Of a stretch of DNA of 64,000 nucleotides, positions 1-14,050 are shown piece after piece (position 1 is the stretch's first letter; each line of letters begins with the position of its first letter). A model generated the notes under the pieces. It made no database searches and was not told the DNA's origin. It saw only the letters and a list, made by a program, of their open reading frames with translations. The translations under genes and the position numbers were made by a program. This stretch comes from Oryzias latipes (lineage: Eukaryota > Chordata > Actinopteri > Beloniformes > Adrianichthyidae), in the NCBI RefSeq assembly GCF_002234675.1, contig NC_019866.2, positions 9,701,261-9,765,260 on the forward strand, in the 5' to 3' direction.

Positions 1-2593
1 TATAGACAGTTGTTTATCGTTTTTGGCACTTTAGCTTCCTCACTTAGGACGCCATCATTCAAGTGCGGACTTGTCACTTGAACTAAAACCAAAAACTGTA
101 AGGTACACTTCGACTGTCTCAAAGCTGTTTCACAGCTCTGGTTCTGTTCTTTAAAAACACAAACTCCATCTAAAGCTGCAGCTTAAAACTATAATGCATT
201 TTCTCTGCTTATATGTTTTACCACCAAAATCATAATGTGACAAAATGTAGCTCTTTAAACTGTAAAGCCCTTCCTGAAATGTTGAATTTAGATCTATTTA
301 AAATTTAGCATAAAATGACAACACAGATACAGTCTTCTTTTGAGTTATTGGTGAAAGTTGTCCACATTTATGGGAAACTAAAAGTTTTTAAAAAACTATA
401 AACATAGGTTAATCTAAAGCCTGATGGTACGGTCTCAACAGTCACAAGTTGTCAGAAAAATGCAATTATTGCTTTATGTTTTACTATTCCACCATTAATC
501 ATGAACACATATCTCTGCAAAACAACTGAAATAAAAATGATGTTCAGTGAAGGCATTTAAAAAAACCTATGAAAACCATTGAAACAGTAATTTGACGGCT
601 AAAACCACAGAGTTAACTCATGTGGGGATCCTAAAGGGTTTGTATCTTCCTTCATTTGTCAGATTAATTTCTACAATAAAGTCGCTGAAATGGAACAATG
701 TCATGATTATCTGATAATAATTTTGTAAAGGCTTGACAAATGCATCAGGATATAATTTCCAAAGAGGTATTTGTATGTAGAAAAGGGAAAAATGGATGTG
801 TGGGGTCACACATGTGCTTCCTGCCCAGCTACCTGCCCTCACTACAGTGGAAAGCAGCAGCCATCCTGGAGGAGGCAGCTCAGGGAGGGTGCAGATACTC
901 AGTCAGCAAACCCAGTACAAACTACAACTCCAACCTGTGACCTTGTCTGTTTCAAATAATTTACAGCATGGCACCTCCTTTTTTTCCGCTCTTCAAAGAC
1001 AAACAAAGGCAGCGCTGCTCCGAGCACGAAGCCCATATTTATCACTTGTTCTTTTCCTTCTGAGCATAAATCAGCTTGGTTTGGATGAATTGCTGGTAAG
1101 CCTGATTTTCCTTTGAGGCTGATTGACCATGGTCTTATAAGGCACAATATGTGGAGAAAGTTTGATCGCTTTCCACAATTCAGTGCACTGGCATTTAGTG
1201 CTATCGTGATTTTCCATGACACATACACTGTTTCCAGTTTTTCCCCATCTAAAATCATTTTTTTATTAAAAAATTCCACAAAACACAAATTCTTCCCCAG
1301 AAAATCACCTAATGTAATTATGGATGGACTGCTCCAGTGGATAAAGGCCTTATTGTAAGCTTTTGTGGACTGTGTGAATTCCAATTTTTCACCATGAATC
1401 TATTGTTCTGCTTCTTGTCTCTCATACAACACAGCAGCTTGAACCATCATGAATAAAAGGCCATCAAAAGCCTCATGAAATATACATTAGTTGCTGTGCT
1501 TTGTCACACTTCATTCTATACATTTCATATGCACTCTATGTGTGCGTAGGGCTGGAAAAGTTGCTGCAGCAGCGCAGTGCTGCTGGAAGCACTTTTGATG
1601 TTGCAGCTAAAGTGAACCAGATGTACAGAAAGAAAGTCGCTGCATTGCTCTGCACTGAGGTCAGATCTGGATTCTTGTTTGCAATGGTGCTTAATTTGCA
1701 TGCTTACGCTGGAGTGAGTATTTACAAGAAACAAGGAAATGTTTCATAAAGGTGTTCAGAGGAAGTTGCTCCACTTAGTGTAATATAAGAAGACCTTAAG
1801 TGAAAGAAAAAACAGTGGAAGCTGCTGTTCCTGTTTATAGTCTCTTGGCAGTTACTTGCAGAGATATAAAAAGCCAGTTTGGGTTAAATATTATACGGGA
1901 TTAATGCTGCTGTGACTAGAAAAGGAACTAAAAAGCTGTTCATCTCCTTGAACTGCCAATAACAAAACATTTGAAAGGAGCCGTAGTTCCTCAGATATGC
2001 TTTTTAAATAATTGACTAATCTAATCAGGGTATAGGAACTAATGCGGTATGTTCTAAAGACCTAAAAAGAAAAAAAACAGAAAACAGAAAAACTTTTAAA
2101 CAATAGTGTTTTTATGTGTAATCTGCAATGTGAAACATGTTTTTATGTTATATAACTTCTAAAAATGTTTTTATTCATAAACGATTTTTATATAGCTTTA
2201 CCTTTAAAGTGCAAATAAGCAAAGTTTGTTTCAAATAATAATAACTACTAAAGTGCCAATCACAACAACAAATCCCTCAACACAAAAATGCATTAAAAGT
2301 CACACTGACGCCAACAAAGCAAAACAATTTGTAGAAACGCAACATAGCATTTTAGAAATCAAAACATAATTCCAAGAAAACAAAACATCATTCCAAAAAA
2401 ATGTTTCGGAATACAAAAGCTATTTATAGAATTCAAAATGAAATGTTAAAAAAACAAAACGAAATAAGAAACAGAAAAAGGTAGGTATTATGTATACTGT
2501 ATCAATAGACATCACTAATTATATTATATTTGTTTACCCTTTCAACCAGAAGTTATTTGACATGGCAATATCATCCGACAGAAGATATTTCTT
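1..2593. other. Intergenic, nothing recognised
   Basis: AT-rich DNA. The longest frame (161 codons, minus, 899-1384) has no family resemblance and no splice context. I see no gene, RNA or repeat to name here. Confidence 0.6.
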
Positions 2594-3130
2594 TAAAAAC
2601 CCACTCCAATCATCTTTTAATCCATTCAAAGGTGTTACCAGTGATCTTTTAATTGTAATTATGCTTTTTCCAGACAAAATAAAAAAACCTGTGTTGTTTT
2701 CTAGGATATAGTTTCTGCAGACCAGCAGTAGTTTCTCAGAAATCTGTCTCTGAGTTGTGGGCAGGACTGTTGATACGAAAGAAGTCCACCTCACTTCCCA
2801 TCATCCATCTGTTTACACGCTCTCCCACTAGCTTAAAGCCCATCACATCCCCAACCTAACATTAGCGGTGCAACAAAAATGGTGAGCAACAATAAAGCGG
2901 CAGTTTTGAGCCAGATGTCAGCTTGGACGAGGAGAACAAACACATAAGTGCATGTATTTGTCTGCAAGGGAAAGCATCAGAATGGAATGGAGCAGGGAGC
3001 TTGTGCGTTTATCTGCTTCTGATAAACAATTTGTATAAAGAAATACTCAGAAAGGGGATTTTAAATTTAATTTTCTTTAAATTTGTTTTCCATCATCAGA
3101 AAAATGCCACAAGAACATGTTAAAAACACT
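2594..3130 (+). repeat. Repeat family A, copy 1
   Basis: Begins near AAAACCCACTCCAATCATC and ends near ATGCCACAAGAACATGTT, shared with the copies at 4992, 16325, 36056 and 61513. It retains the segment equivalent to MASNIGAIQP but badly decayed (ATGGTGAGCAACAATAAAG). Confidence 0.75.
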
Positions 3131-4030
3131 AGAAACACCATTTTTGTTGGAGTAGTTTTTAGCATAACCTCTTCAAAAGCTTAGTGATAGCTCTTTAACT
3201 ACAGTTTATGCTTTCCCTCTTTTTCAAAACTCAAACATCTTCCAATCAGTGATGTCCCATTGTATCTACAATGTTTTTTTGGGGAAATTACTTTGTTTTC
3301 CAAACTGTTTTCTTCTAACATTTTGATTTCAAGATTTTTTTAAATTAATGTTGTTTTTTTTTGTTATATTATTTGTTTTTCTTTTTTGTATTGTTGTCAT
3401 GATCTTTAAAATGCTTTGTGTTTTTGCGATGAGTGATGTGATTTGCACTTCAGGGCCACCGTATAGAATATATGTACGGGCAACACTTTACCAATTCTCT
3501 AAAGAAATTTGACACAGAAACAATAATTCTTGTGTAAACTCTCAGAGATCTAGAAAAATTTTAAGCAACGTCCAAATTTTTCCCCAAGAATGAACTTTTT
3601 TGTGAATTGTTTCAGACATGTTGATGAATTGTACAGTTCTGGTAGAAATAAATGATTACATTTACACATTAAAAATACTTTTCAAGAATTTTTCTTTTTT
3701 TTAACCTGTCCTGTCCAACAGATCAGAGCTGAAGGTCTCTTGTGTTGGACAGAATTTAGTGTTACAATAGAAGTTTAGTAATCTTCAAACTCAGTGTATA
3801 TTTGATTAAATCCCTTTTGTATTTGAGGCTAAGCTTTATTTGTAATAATTATTTTTATATGCATTCCTTGTTTGATTAGACGGAAAAAAGAAGAGAGGAT
3901 GTTAGATTGTCTTTAACCTTAAATCAGATCCTTAATATTTTCACGCAATGTGTTGCTAATTCACACTGTGCCATTTGAGAAGGACTTCACTTAGTATCAC
4001 CTTAAAAAGGAAAGACACTGAAGAATATTT

Positions 4031-4146
4031 TTGTGTGTGAATGTGTGTGTGACTGGGTGAATGGGACTGTGACTGTAAAGCGCTTCAGGCCTTTGAAAGA
4101 AGGTAGAAGCGCTATATAAGTATACGCCATTTATCATTTACCATTT
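4031..4146 (+). repeat. LINE-like 3' tail (GTAAAGCGCTT ... GCGCTATATAAG)
   Basis: Contains GACTGTAAAGCGCTTCAGGC and GAAGCGCTATATAAGTATAC, followed by ATTTATCATTTACCATTT. This is a widely dispersed fish retroposon end with a tetranucleotide-like tail. A decayed relative lies at 47137-47220. Confidence 0.6.
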
Positions 4147-4991
4147 TAGAAATAAAGCCAGACAAGAAGGGGTTAAAACATATATTATAAGAAAAACTGA
4201 ATGCCTTTTTCATATTTTTTTTGTCTCTGTACTACTTAGAATTCAAACAGAACATCTTTCCAACTTTTATAGTTGGAAATACATATTTGCAGAGAACAAA
4301 TCCAATACAATTACTTTAAAATCTTTTACTAAAAAGATGATTTTCTGTCATTCATTCAGTTTTAGGTAATTAATCACCAAAAGTTAAATAAATACAAACA
4401 GAGAAACCCTCTTTTCCCAATTTTCTTATTTATTTTATAAGAGTCATAGAAAACAGACACGTTGAATCTTTAAGTTGGGCTGACGAATTGGTGGATTTAG
4501 TGAGCATACACACATGAGGTCCAGCTAGGACAATGTGCAGGTCCATGCAGACACCCACAAGTTGCAGAGCAGAGCCCTGCTGTCTTAGTTCATTGTGAGG
4601 GGAGCCACAGGCATGCTTGGACGCATCAGCCCAGGATCAGATTGCTTTTGTTGGGCTTGTCCCAGGTCCACGCTGTTTTTCACGGCATGAAAGGGCCCTG
4701 TCAGTGTTTGTTAGCAAAGATGAGAGGAGGTGCAAGCACAACATAGCCGACTGTGATCAGTAGGGGCCACGAGACACCCTTAGGACAACACGGTGCTGTG
4801 TTAGCAGGAGGGGCAGTCATGCAGTACTGACAAAACAAGCAAACGTGATAGCTGAGCCAGCTGACAGACGTGCACATGACAAGAAAACAGCAGGATATAC
4901 AGGTAGAGGAGTATTAAGACAAAAGCTCAAGACTTTAAATGCCTCTATTTCTACTTGTTGGCTGGGATGTGTTATATTTAAAAGGCTAAAA

Positions 4992-5653
4992 TAGCTGATT
5001 ACAGACCCACTCTAATAAAAACGGTATCTTTGGTGTTTTTTACATGTTCTTGTGGCGTGTTTCTCATGTTGGAGGACATGTATAAAGACAATCAAGCTTA
5101 AAATTGCATTTCTGAGGATTGCACTATTCAAATCGTGGTGTGTCAGGAATAGCCGTAAAATGCAGTTGGAAGAAGCTTGTAGCTGTGATGCAGAAGCTAC
5201 AATCGGCGGGCCAAAAGCTCTCAGCTGTGCTCCATTCTGATACATCAACTTGCAGACAAATTCATGTACGTCTTTGTTTTCCTTGTCCGAGGTGGCACTT
5301 GGATCAAAACTGCACGGCTGGATAGCCCCGATATTGCTCGCAATTTTTGTTGCACTGCTAATATTTGGTTGGTTTTTTGAGGTGCTATAAGCTAGTAGGA
5401 GAGGGTTTAAAAGGATGGGTGACTGGAAGTGGGGGCGGAGTCGCGCTGTGCCAATTGTCCTGTCCACAACTTGGCAGTGGCAGTAGTTCATTAGACGCAC
5501 ATTTCTAATGAACTACTGCCACTCTGCAGAAACTATGGCCAAAAAAACAACACCGATTTTTTTTTGTGGCTAAAAAAAAGCCAAAATCTTAATGAAAAGA
5601 CCTAGGAATGCTTTAACAACAAAGCGAAAGATGACTGGAGCGGGACTTTAAGC
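4992..5653 (-). repeat. Repeat family A, copy 2 (inverted), longest coding remnant
   Basis: Runs on the minus strand from AAAGTCCCGCTCCAGTCATC (about 5653) to the other terminus at about 4992, where the plus strand reads AGACCCACTCTAAT. The two ends are imperfect inverted repeats, with TTA next to each, as for a PIF/Harbinger-type 3-bp target site (inference). An open frame of 162 codons (5500-5012) contains SNIGAIQPCSFDPSATSDKE and EFVCKLMYQNGAQ. The remnant is not an intact gene. Confidence 0.75.
5476..5523. repeat. Perfect 20-bp hairpin (8-nt loop)
   Basis: AGTGGCAGTAGTTCATTAGA at 5476-5495 is exactly repeated in inverse at 5504-5523, around the loop CGCACATT. The arm sequence equals an internal segment of repeat family A, so it arose by a fold-back duplication within copy 2. 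Confidence 0.9.
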
Positions 5654-8600
5654 AGTGGTTATTGTGTATGTACCACCAAACTGAGCGCATGCACCAATCA
5701 ACAGTTTGATAAGAGCTACAATAAGACTGAGGTTTGGCATGTTGAGGAAGGATGGAGAGGGTCAAAAGCCACAACACAGGAGGCAAAACATCCTCTCCAG
5801 CACTCCCAAAAATCACATCCCCTACGGGTTATTGCAGCCCGACCTGCACATCCTTTCCATGGTCCAAACACAGCAACTGTCTTCGTGGTGCACCTAGTCT
5901 GTAATGAATAACAAGGCATTAAAAACTTCAGCTGTGGAAATGTTTGGGTTGTTGGGGAGAGCAGATGCTTATTATCTATTTGAGTTGATACATACTGACT
6001 GTTCCACATGAATCCACATATCAGATCATTGAAAATACATATATTTTTTCATTCTATTGTTTAAATTACATTGTGAGTGTGAGTCACTATAACATTTTTT
6101 TAATAGTATTGTTAAACGTGTTTGCGCCCCAAACTTAATGATATGATTTCAGGTTGCAGGTTGAAGCTACTCAGAGCATTCGTCTTCAGTGTTTTGGGGT
6201 TACTGCTCCTTTTGTTTGCACACAGAGTTGTTTTTTATCGGCAGGTGTGACTTCTGACCCTTGCTCTGTCTGTCTGTCAACACATCCAGACCTGACGTCT
6301 CACCCTGGGCATGGAGAGACACGTCGCATCACCACAGGCTTTGTCTACTCACCTGCCTGCACAGATACAATATCCACTCTGTTCATAAGGTTTTCAGTGC
6401 TAGCATCTGTTTGTGTTTAGATATTTGTTTTTCTCCAACAAGTTGCAAAGTAAGATGGTAAAAAACACAGGCTGTGGTTCATGATGGACCGCCCTCCCAT
6501 GAGTAATGACCATAAACCAGTTGTTGAGGTTCAGTTGGAATACGATGATGTCAAAGCCAAAATATCGTTAGGCATTTCCACCCGTGAGCTTCCTCTATTT
6601 TTTTTTTTTGAACAACAGGTTAACCTTTTACACAATGATAACATTCTTGGCAGCACTCCTGGTCAAAGCACGCAGACACACACATGGGCAACACACTTTG
6701 ATTCAATCAGCAGATGTTTCCAGATGCTTCCTAAACGGATGACGGACAGGGACGCTCCTCAGCTGGAAGCTGACCAGCCAGAACCACCCAGTCATCCATG
6801 CTTCGTCTTCCCCTCAGAACACCAATAGTTGTGATTTATTTCCACAGGAAGTGTCGGACACGTGAGTGGGATAGGGAGTGACATTGTTAAACTTGAAACT
6901 ACAAGATAAGATGAGGCCAAAGGAGCAAAAAGTTTTTTTTAAAGTAAATATATCTATACCTCGTTACACTAGTCTATGTTTTGGCAACGTTATTGGAAAC
7001 ATTACCCCCTCAAGGGCTTACGATTGGCAGCAAGAAGTTATTAAACTATTCCAGTGTAGTGCTCTTTCATCACAGATTCACCTTGTAAAAATATCTGGAT
7101 GTTATTGAATCTGTCACTCTTTAGACCCCGTGCTCTGCCTTACATGTGCACACATGAAAACAAAAACAGCAGCTTCTCCCCACCCAGAAAAACTGTGACC
7201 CACCTGATCAATCTGATTACTGGAACATCACCAAAAGTCGCAGACTTCTCCAAATGTCGGCAGAAGTCAAGAGTGGGTGTGCCGTCCACCTGAATGGTAA
7301 GATTGTAACAATTATGGTGTTACTTCAGCTCACACAAGAGAGCCATTGTGCAGGGTATGAACTCGCTGTGCTGCTGGTGGATCTGAAGCTTGGCAGGAAC
7401 AGAGCTGGACAGGGGCGAGGTGCGGAGCGCGCCCACTGCTGAATCGCTGGCTTTGTTTCCAGCCGTGTCTTGGGAGTTTGATCATATGGTTGGAATAGAT
7501 GAGGTTCAAAGCTGCACAGGACATCAAACACCTGTATAAGCATGTTTAATCTTTCCATGAATAGCTCACTTTTGGAAAATTGTCCAGATCTTTAATTCTA
7601 AATTAAAAAACCTAATTCACCATGCTTGTTTTTACTAAGATCTTTTTTTTATATCTCAAGGTGTTTTTTTGCACATTCTACCTTTGTTTTTAACACAACT
7701 GGATCTGCAGGAGATTTTGCAATCATTCTTTATTTGTGCGTCTCACCTGTTACACCTGGTTGTGATTCACCTGTACAGATACGTGTCTCGTCATGACTTT
7801 TGTATTTCAACAGGTGTCTGCTTCCTCAATAACATGAACTTTGGCACAGAGGCAAATTCAGCACCGAGAAGCAAATGTGGACAGAAGAAACTCACCAAAC
7901 TCAACCAAACATGTCATCTCAATTTGCAAGCATTTTCAGAAACCTGGTACTTTGCATATTGTTCAGCAGTAGTATGAGTTTATAGCTGGTGAAGCGTGTC
8001 AGTAAACAAGATCATGTGACCAGAGGAGTGTGTGTGGAGTGTGTCAGTGCTGGGAGGCAGGATCAACGCTAGTGTGAGTCAAAAAGACAAACCGGCCTGA
8101 CAACTCATGGATACAGCCTTTCTGAAGGCGTGCGTGTGTCTGTTTGCAGATGCTTAGCTTCTTAGCAGGTCTAAACCGAACCAGTCGAGTGGAGCAGAGG
8201 GCAAGCGGCGAGAAAAGGACCAATAACACACAGAGTACAACCGCCATGCCCAGTTCCCATGATCCCTCAGCTGATCCCGCTGCTGATCCTGCAGCTGATC
8301 TGGCAGCAACGGACTCAGTCAGCACATCATCCACTTTGTTCTTCATCCAGGTTAAGACAGAGATTAATTCTCTCTCTACAAGAAATAGCACCTGCTTAGA
8401 CTGTACGATATCCCGCCATGCATGTGGTCTCTCAGCACAGACAGACTAATTCCTTTAATAAGGTTTTAATCACACAGTGCTTTTTATGTTGAGCTGTTTT
8501 ACTGGAAAAACTCTGATTATTAACATTCGTGTGAAATGTAAAGATGTAGAAGCCAGTGGCTTTCTGTTTTCACACCATGAAGGCTAACATGCAAATATGT

Positions 8601-11600
8601 TGATCCGTGTGTACAGGTCTGATTCCCTTCTTTATCTTTATTAGCATGAGTCCCCATTACTCAGAGGCCACTTGTGACATTTGCTAATTTACCATAATTA
8701 GCAAACATCCAAAAAACTAACTATTTAAACTAAACAACTTCCATTTTCCTTTAAAAAGTTCAGTCTTCAATCTGTTTTATTTTTCATTTTTATTTTTACA
8801 TACTTCTGCAGTGTTTTCCTCTTTCCTATGAAGATTTCTCTTCACGTGTCACTGCATAACTTCCTGGACCTAATTATAAGTCTGTTTTTATTTGGAAAAG
8901 CAGCTTATGTCAAAACCCTGACCCATCAATTCGCAGTTTCTCTCATACTTGGAAACCTCACACTCTGAAACAAGAAGTTGGCATTTCTCGCAACCCTGAT
9001 CCGTCCCACTTTGTACAGAGACAACATCCGACAAGAAAACAAACTTTTCTCATGGTAGAAGGAATTCTGAAAAAAGTCCTTGTGTAATAAAAGCGCCTCA
9101 CTTGTTCTCCCCATGTTACCTCCTCTTGTTCTCTCTTGCTGTCTAAACAATAATTAAAGCTGAGCAGAGGCAGAGATAAAAGACTTCGGGCTGCACACAA
9201 ACATTACTCAGGTGGATTGGTTCAGTTTAGTCTGGCTTTTTGTCTTGATTGTGTTGACAAATTCCTTCATTTTGGTTCCTGCTTCTGTTCTTCCTCTGTG
9301 TCATAATCACACCTGGCTTCAGTTACTAACCTGTTTTCCATCTCTTAATTACCTCCAGTGTCTTAAACCCATCGTTTCTGTCACTTATTGACATATAGTT
9401 TGTATCCTCGTAGCTCCTAATCATGTTTCAGTGTATGTTATAAGATTTTTAGGTCTCTGTCTTCTGCCTTCTGTTTTAACTGCCACAGACCTAATAAATG
9501 ACAGTATAGAAACACGTCAGTTTGTGTGCTTTTGAACATGTTTGAGTCCAAGCAGAGATTTCCGCCTTTTAATCATGTTTGCTTCTGGTTAAATTATGTC
9601 AGAGGGCTGACAGCTTACAACAATCATTGTTAGGTTTTGTGCATCGTGTTTCCATGCAAACTGATGCATCAGTTTCTCATCATGTTTTGGACATTTATTC
9701 TAAAATAAATGTGGTTTTGTAGTCCAGTTTGTGACTATCAACAAAGTATGTGTCACACATTCACGAATGCGAGTTATTGAAATTGTGTCCATACTGAACT
9801 GTCGCTATACCAATACTAGTGCATGTTGGTTTTGTATGAAGGGCCCAAAAACAGACTTAAAAATGTGTACGTACATTTACATGGACTTTTAATTGTAGTG
9901 GTCGCTTGAACGCACATTTCTAAGGGTGGTGTGAACGAACCATTAAAGATACGTCTCAGGAAACCTAAAAAAGACTTGCAAGCCAAACAATTTCTGCTAT
10001 AATAACTTTAACAGGTTTTATTTTTTTCAATGACGTTTGTGTTTTAAATGTTTGGTCATACCTTAAAGTAAAAAACAAGCATGTAACTTTACAACTTTAC
10101 AAATATCTCCTTAAATTTACTGCAAATGCCCAAAATAATATATAAGCTAACCAGAATGTTCTGAGGAGTCTGCTGCACTCAGGTCACTGGGACAACTTTC
10201 TGGAATGTTGCACATTTGCTCTTCTTTTTTCGTGAGTTTGAAACTTTGTTAACTATCTTGAAATGAAAATGCTAAAATGTTCAAGGGCCTTATATTGTAA
10301 CCAGTCGATAGGAATGATAAGAATCTGAGGGTGAATTCAAGAGCAGATCCAAACAACTTAGAATTTGACAAAAGAAGGTTGTCTTGCTTCTTCCTTCCAT
10401 CCCCCACAGTCTTTGAGTCTATCATGGCTGTCACCTAGCATCAGCAAGTGCAAAGACTGAAGCTCCATGTGTATAGCATCCTGGACTGATCCAGACAATC
10501 AAAGAATGAGTGTATCCACCGGGTCACAGAGAGTTTTGAAGGAGGAGGTATGTTGGCAGAAGGAAACAAGGCTAAGCAACCGAGCGGAAACAGAGACATT
10601 AATGAAGAAAATGTGCTTTGAACTTGCAGAGCTATTTCCTTTTAGGCGGAATTGGTTTTTAAATCAGGTAGTGTGCTGTTGCTTACTCAAAATTGGAATC
10701 CTGGAATGATTTGTGACTTAAATTCCTCACAAAAGTTGTGGGTGCTAGAGCTCCTCAAGTTCCTTAAAGGGATACATGGGCTGATAGCACAGTGATAACA
10801 GTTTAAGGACACGCAGAGATACTATAGTATACTGCAGTGTTGAGTCTTTGGTAATCAAGTCCACCACCTGCTTCAGATAAAGCATGAGGAACAATGTATG
10901 TTTATAATGTGGTCCAACATGTTTTTCTTTAATTACATCTTGAACAAAAGACGAGCTTTGTTTTGTTGGATTGTAAAGACTTGAAGGAATTTTGAGTGAG
11001 ATGCACCAGTTCCTGCATACTTTGAATTAATTCCATTTGGAACAGTAGCTTTTAAATGTTTACAATCTTGAAACTATAACATTGTTATATTTTCAAATAG
11101 GCTTTATAACAAATTTGATTTATTTTAATCTAACAGCAGCACATTCAAGTTCCTTTCAAAATAAAATTCTGTGTCATAAAAGATCCTCCTCAAGCAGTAA
11201 ATTTACTAACACTTATTATTATGCAATTCTCTCATTTAAGAACTTTGCTTCTGAACAGAAACTATAGGCACTGCTGCTGAAGATAAGAACATGTGCTTTA
11301 AACTTAATCTAACAATAAACAGTCCTGACAATAGATCTAATCATCATTTTACTTAGTCATCTGACGTGTGCATTTTTAAGGATTGATAAAATACATTAGA
11401 CTCCTTAATTTGGTGTCATGTCAAGAGTGGTTAAAAACAGTTTTTTTTTTTTTTTAACTGTTATAAGATCACTTCATTACAAAAAATCTTAAATACAATG
11501 GCAAAATGTAACTAACAACACCATTATTTATACAAAACAGCTGAGAAGAAGCTTGTTGTAATGTTAAGCCATATAAAGAAAATTGAATTGAACTGAAATC

Positions 11601-14050
11601 AGGCTATTTTGAAGATCCATGGAAAAACTTCTGGTGAAATATTTTAATAAAAGAACATTTTTAACAAATAGAACAACTTAAAGTTCTGACTAACTGCAGA
11701 ATGACGACTGAAAGGCCAACGTTGTGACAATGAGCAGTGAAATATGTGTTTACTTCCGTGACTGTCATGATGTAAATAAAGCATCTCAGCCATATTAAAG
11801 CGCTCTCCATGACCCTGCCATGCTGCCTCAAAAAACTTGAATGTTTTTTTTTCAAGAACTGGATAAACTAGATATAACGATGTTAGAAATAAAAACAATT
11901 TATTTCCTCAATTATACTTTAAGAACCTTGTTGGCACATTCTTCTTCTTTCTTATACTGAAAAATAATTTTTGTGGAAATCAAACAATGTTGATTGTTCC
12001 CTTTAAGAACAAATATTTCTTAATTTACCAAAGGAAAAGTACCATGGATTTCCCTACTTTGAATACGTCACTTTTGTCCTCCGTGTCACATGCCTTCACC
12101 TGAGATGGTGCTATATTTGTTCAACATCGTGCTGTATAAGCAATGGAAAAAGACATACAATGACATGTGAGGTGTTTTTGGGGGGGAAAAAAACCTCGTC
12201 TCTGTCTTCAGATGCGACAATCACTTCAAAATGGCAATCTTCCTGTTCACTGACAGGAATGTGACAGAGGCTGGACCTCAGATAGACTGCTGACAGTCTG
12301 GAAAAGAGCCAGAGAGGGATGATGACAGGCAGACGGCCTCTCAATGGTATCAGCACCTTGCTTTCTGCCTGTGCATACCAAGATATCGGACATGCTTGTG
12401 TGACTGCAGTTTACAGTTCAGTATCAGCCTAAGATGGAAAGACAAATGGAACAGGTTGTGGCTAGCTTTGAAGAAAAGAAAACTGGTTTTCTGGTTTCTA
12501 TTTCAAATGTTGACAAACTATTAAAAATGAACTCCAACCTGAACAGATGAATAAATAATGAATAAACTAATGAATAAAGAATAAAAAGCCCAATAATTTC
12601 CATCCAACTCATAAAAAAAAACATTTTCCACTATTCTTCTCTCTGGCTCCAACCACTACATTCAGTCAACAGGACAATATTGGAAAAATAAAGGAATGGT
12701 CATCTAGGAGCATAAAACATCTGCAGTTGTGGATACTCTACATATTTTGTTGAAAAAGAAATCCTTTCCTTACTATGAGATCCTCAGCCTAGTGTGCCCT
12801 TGATTTGTCCACCCCTGACCCCCTCCACCAATGATGGTAGGTGTGGAGTGCGAGCTGAATATACTTTCCTAAAACTTTGATGCATAAAATAACAAAGGCC
12901 TAAGAGCGATCCGACATCTGCAAAAAAACAACAAAACCAGTGTGATGCCTTCCTCTGACTGGAAACAAGACACCTTGGTCATGACAAAGGTGTTGCTCAC
13001 ACTTCACATAATTTCCATGACATTTAAACTTGTTTATTATATTTGTTTAGTCTATTCATTGTGAAAATAACCCAGTAACCCCAAGGTTTAAAGTGGCATT
13101 TCTTAAAACAGATTGTTTTGTCTGGATGATATTTGGAAACCCAAATATTCCTTCTAAATGATCTGTTACAGAGAAATCTTCATCTGCAGTCACTCTTTTA
13201 TAGGTTTAACATTTAGCAAAAATAGAAATAAATGGCAAGTCATTTGGTTTATTATTGTGCATTGTGTATGCTGCAAACTTGGATTTGCATCTGAACATTA
13301 TATATATAAAAAAAACACAACCTGGCATGCACTCAAAATGCAACTTATCTTCAAGTATTTCATTTGAAGATATGCATCTGTTGTGTAAGTAGCAGCATTG
13401 AGCCTTAAACTGGAGTTTTATCTTATCACTAAGACTAGTAAAGGAACAGGAATACGTGCATGTGTAGCTTTTGGTGTATCCTTGCGCATCCTGCCTGGGC
13501 ACGTCTTGTGGCCTTGTTACCTCATCAGGACATTTTCCCAGACAACATGCAATGCTGCAATGACACACACAGACCAAAGCAAAGAACTCGCCAGTCAAAA
13601 TGGCTAATCCAGATTCCAAAAAACAATTCCTGCTAAATTGCGTAATCTCTGGAAAATAGCCATGTGATGGCACGTTTTTGTTGCAGAGGTCATTTGTAAT
13701 TGAGTTGAACACCATTATTTTTTGTACAGTTTTGGTTTATTGAGGCCTTTGGCAGCCTGGGGGTAAAGAACTTGAGAAGTTGGGTCAGTGACATCTACCA
13801 GCCTAAATCAATATGGAGTCCAGAGAAACCAGAGAAGAGAAGTAGCAGTTACAAACTGCTCTGGTTTTCCTTGTCAGACAAGTTTCTTTCCCATCCATTT
13901 ACATACACAACTAGACACACAACTGGCTTTTAAGAAGCATTTTCCAGGGATTCGTAAAATGATTGATGAGTCGTTTGTGTTTACACACGCAGCTTCAGCA
14001 GTAACGGACCCTGTTTCTCTGCATGTCCCCACAGCTCTTGTTTTACTGAA
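5654..14050. other. Intergenic, mostly featureless
   Basis: 8.4 kb with only short, unrecognised frames. It contains repeat B copy 1 (9869-9937) and a short retroposon-tail remnant near 11560-11598 (AAAATTGAATTGAACTGAAA). A small run of GCTGATCC-like direct repeats sits at 8268-8305. No gene is supported. The stretch 3131-4991 is likewise empty apart from the LINE tail at 4031. Confidence 0.55.
9869..9937 (+). repeat. Dispersed repeat B, copy 1 (GTGGTCGCTTGAACGCAC)
   Basis: About 70 bases align with 53296-53364: TTTACATGGACTTTT, AGTGGTCGCTTGAACG and AGGGTGGTGTGAACG, with about a dozen differences. The repeat probably extends to the left, but I could not follow it. Confidence 0.55.

Noticed and set aside
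899-1384. 161-codon minus-strand frame
   Set aside because: Unremarkable composition, no domain or signal, in AT-rich intergenic DNA; expected by chance at this length of sequence.
5012-5500. 162-codon minus-strand frame as a gene
   Set aside because: It lies within repeat family A, matches decayed copies elsewhere and shows no intact domain; kept as a repeat remnant.
8144-8449. 101-codon frame with ADPAADPAAD repeats
   Set aside because: Short imperfect DNA repeats produce the pattern; no homologue recognised and no splice context.
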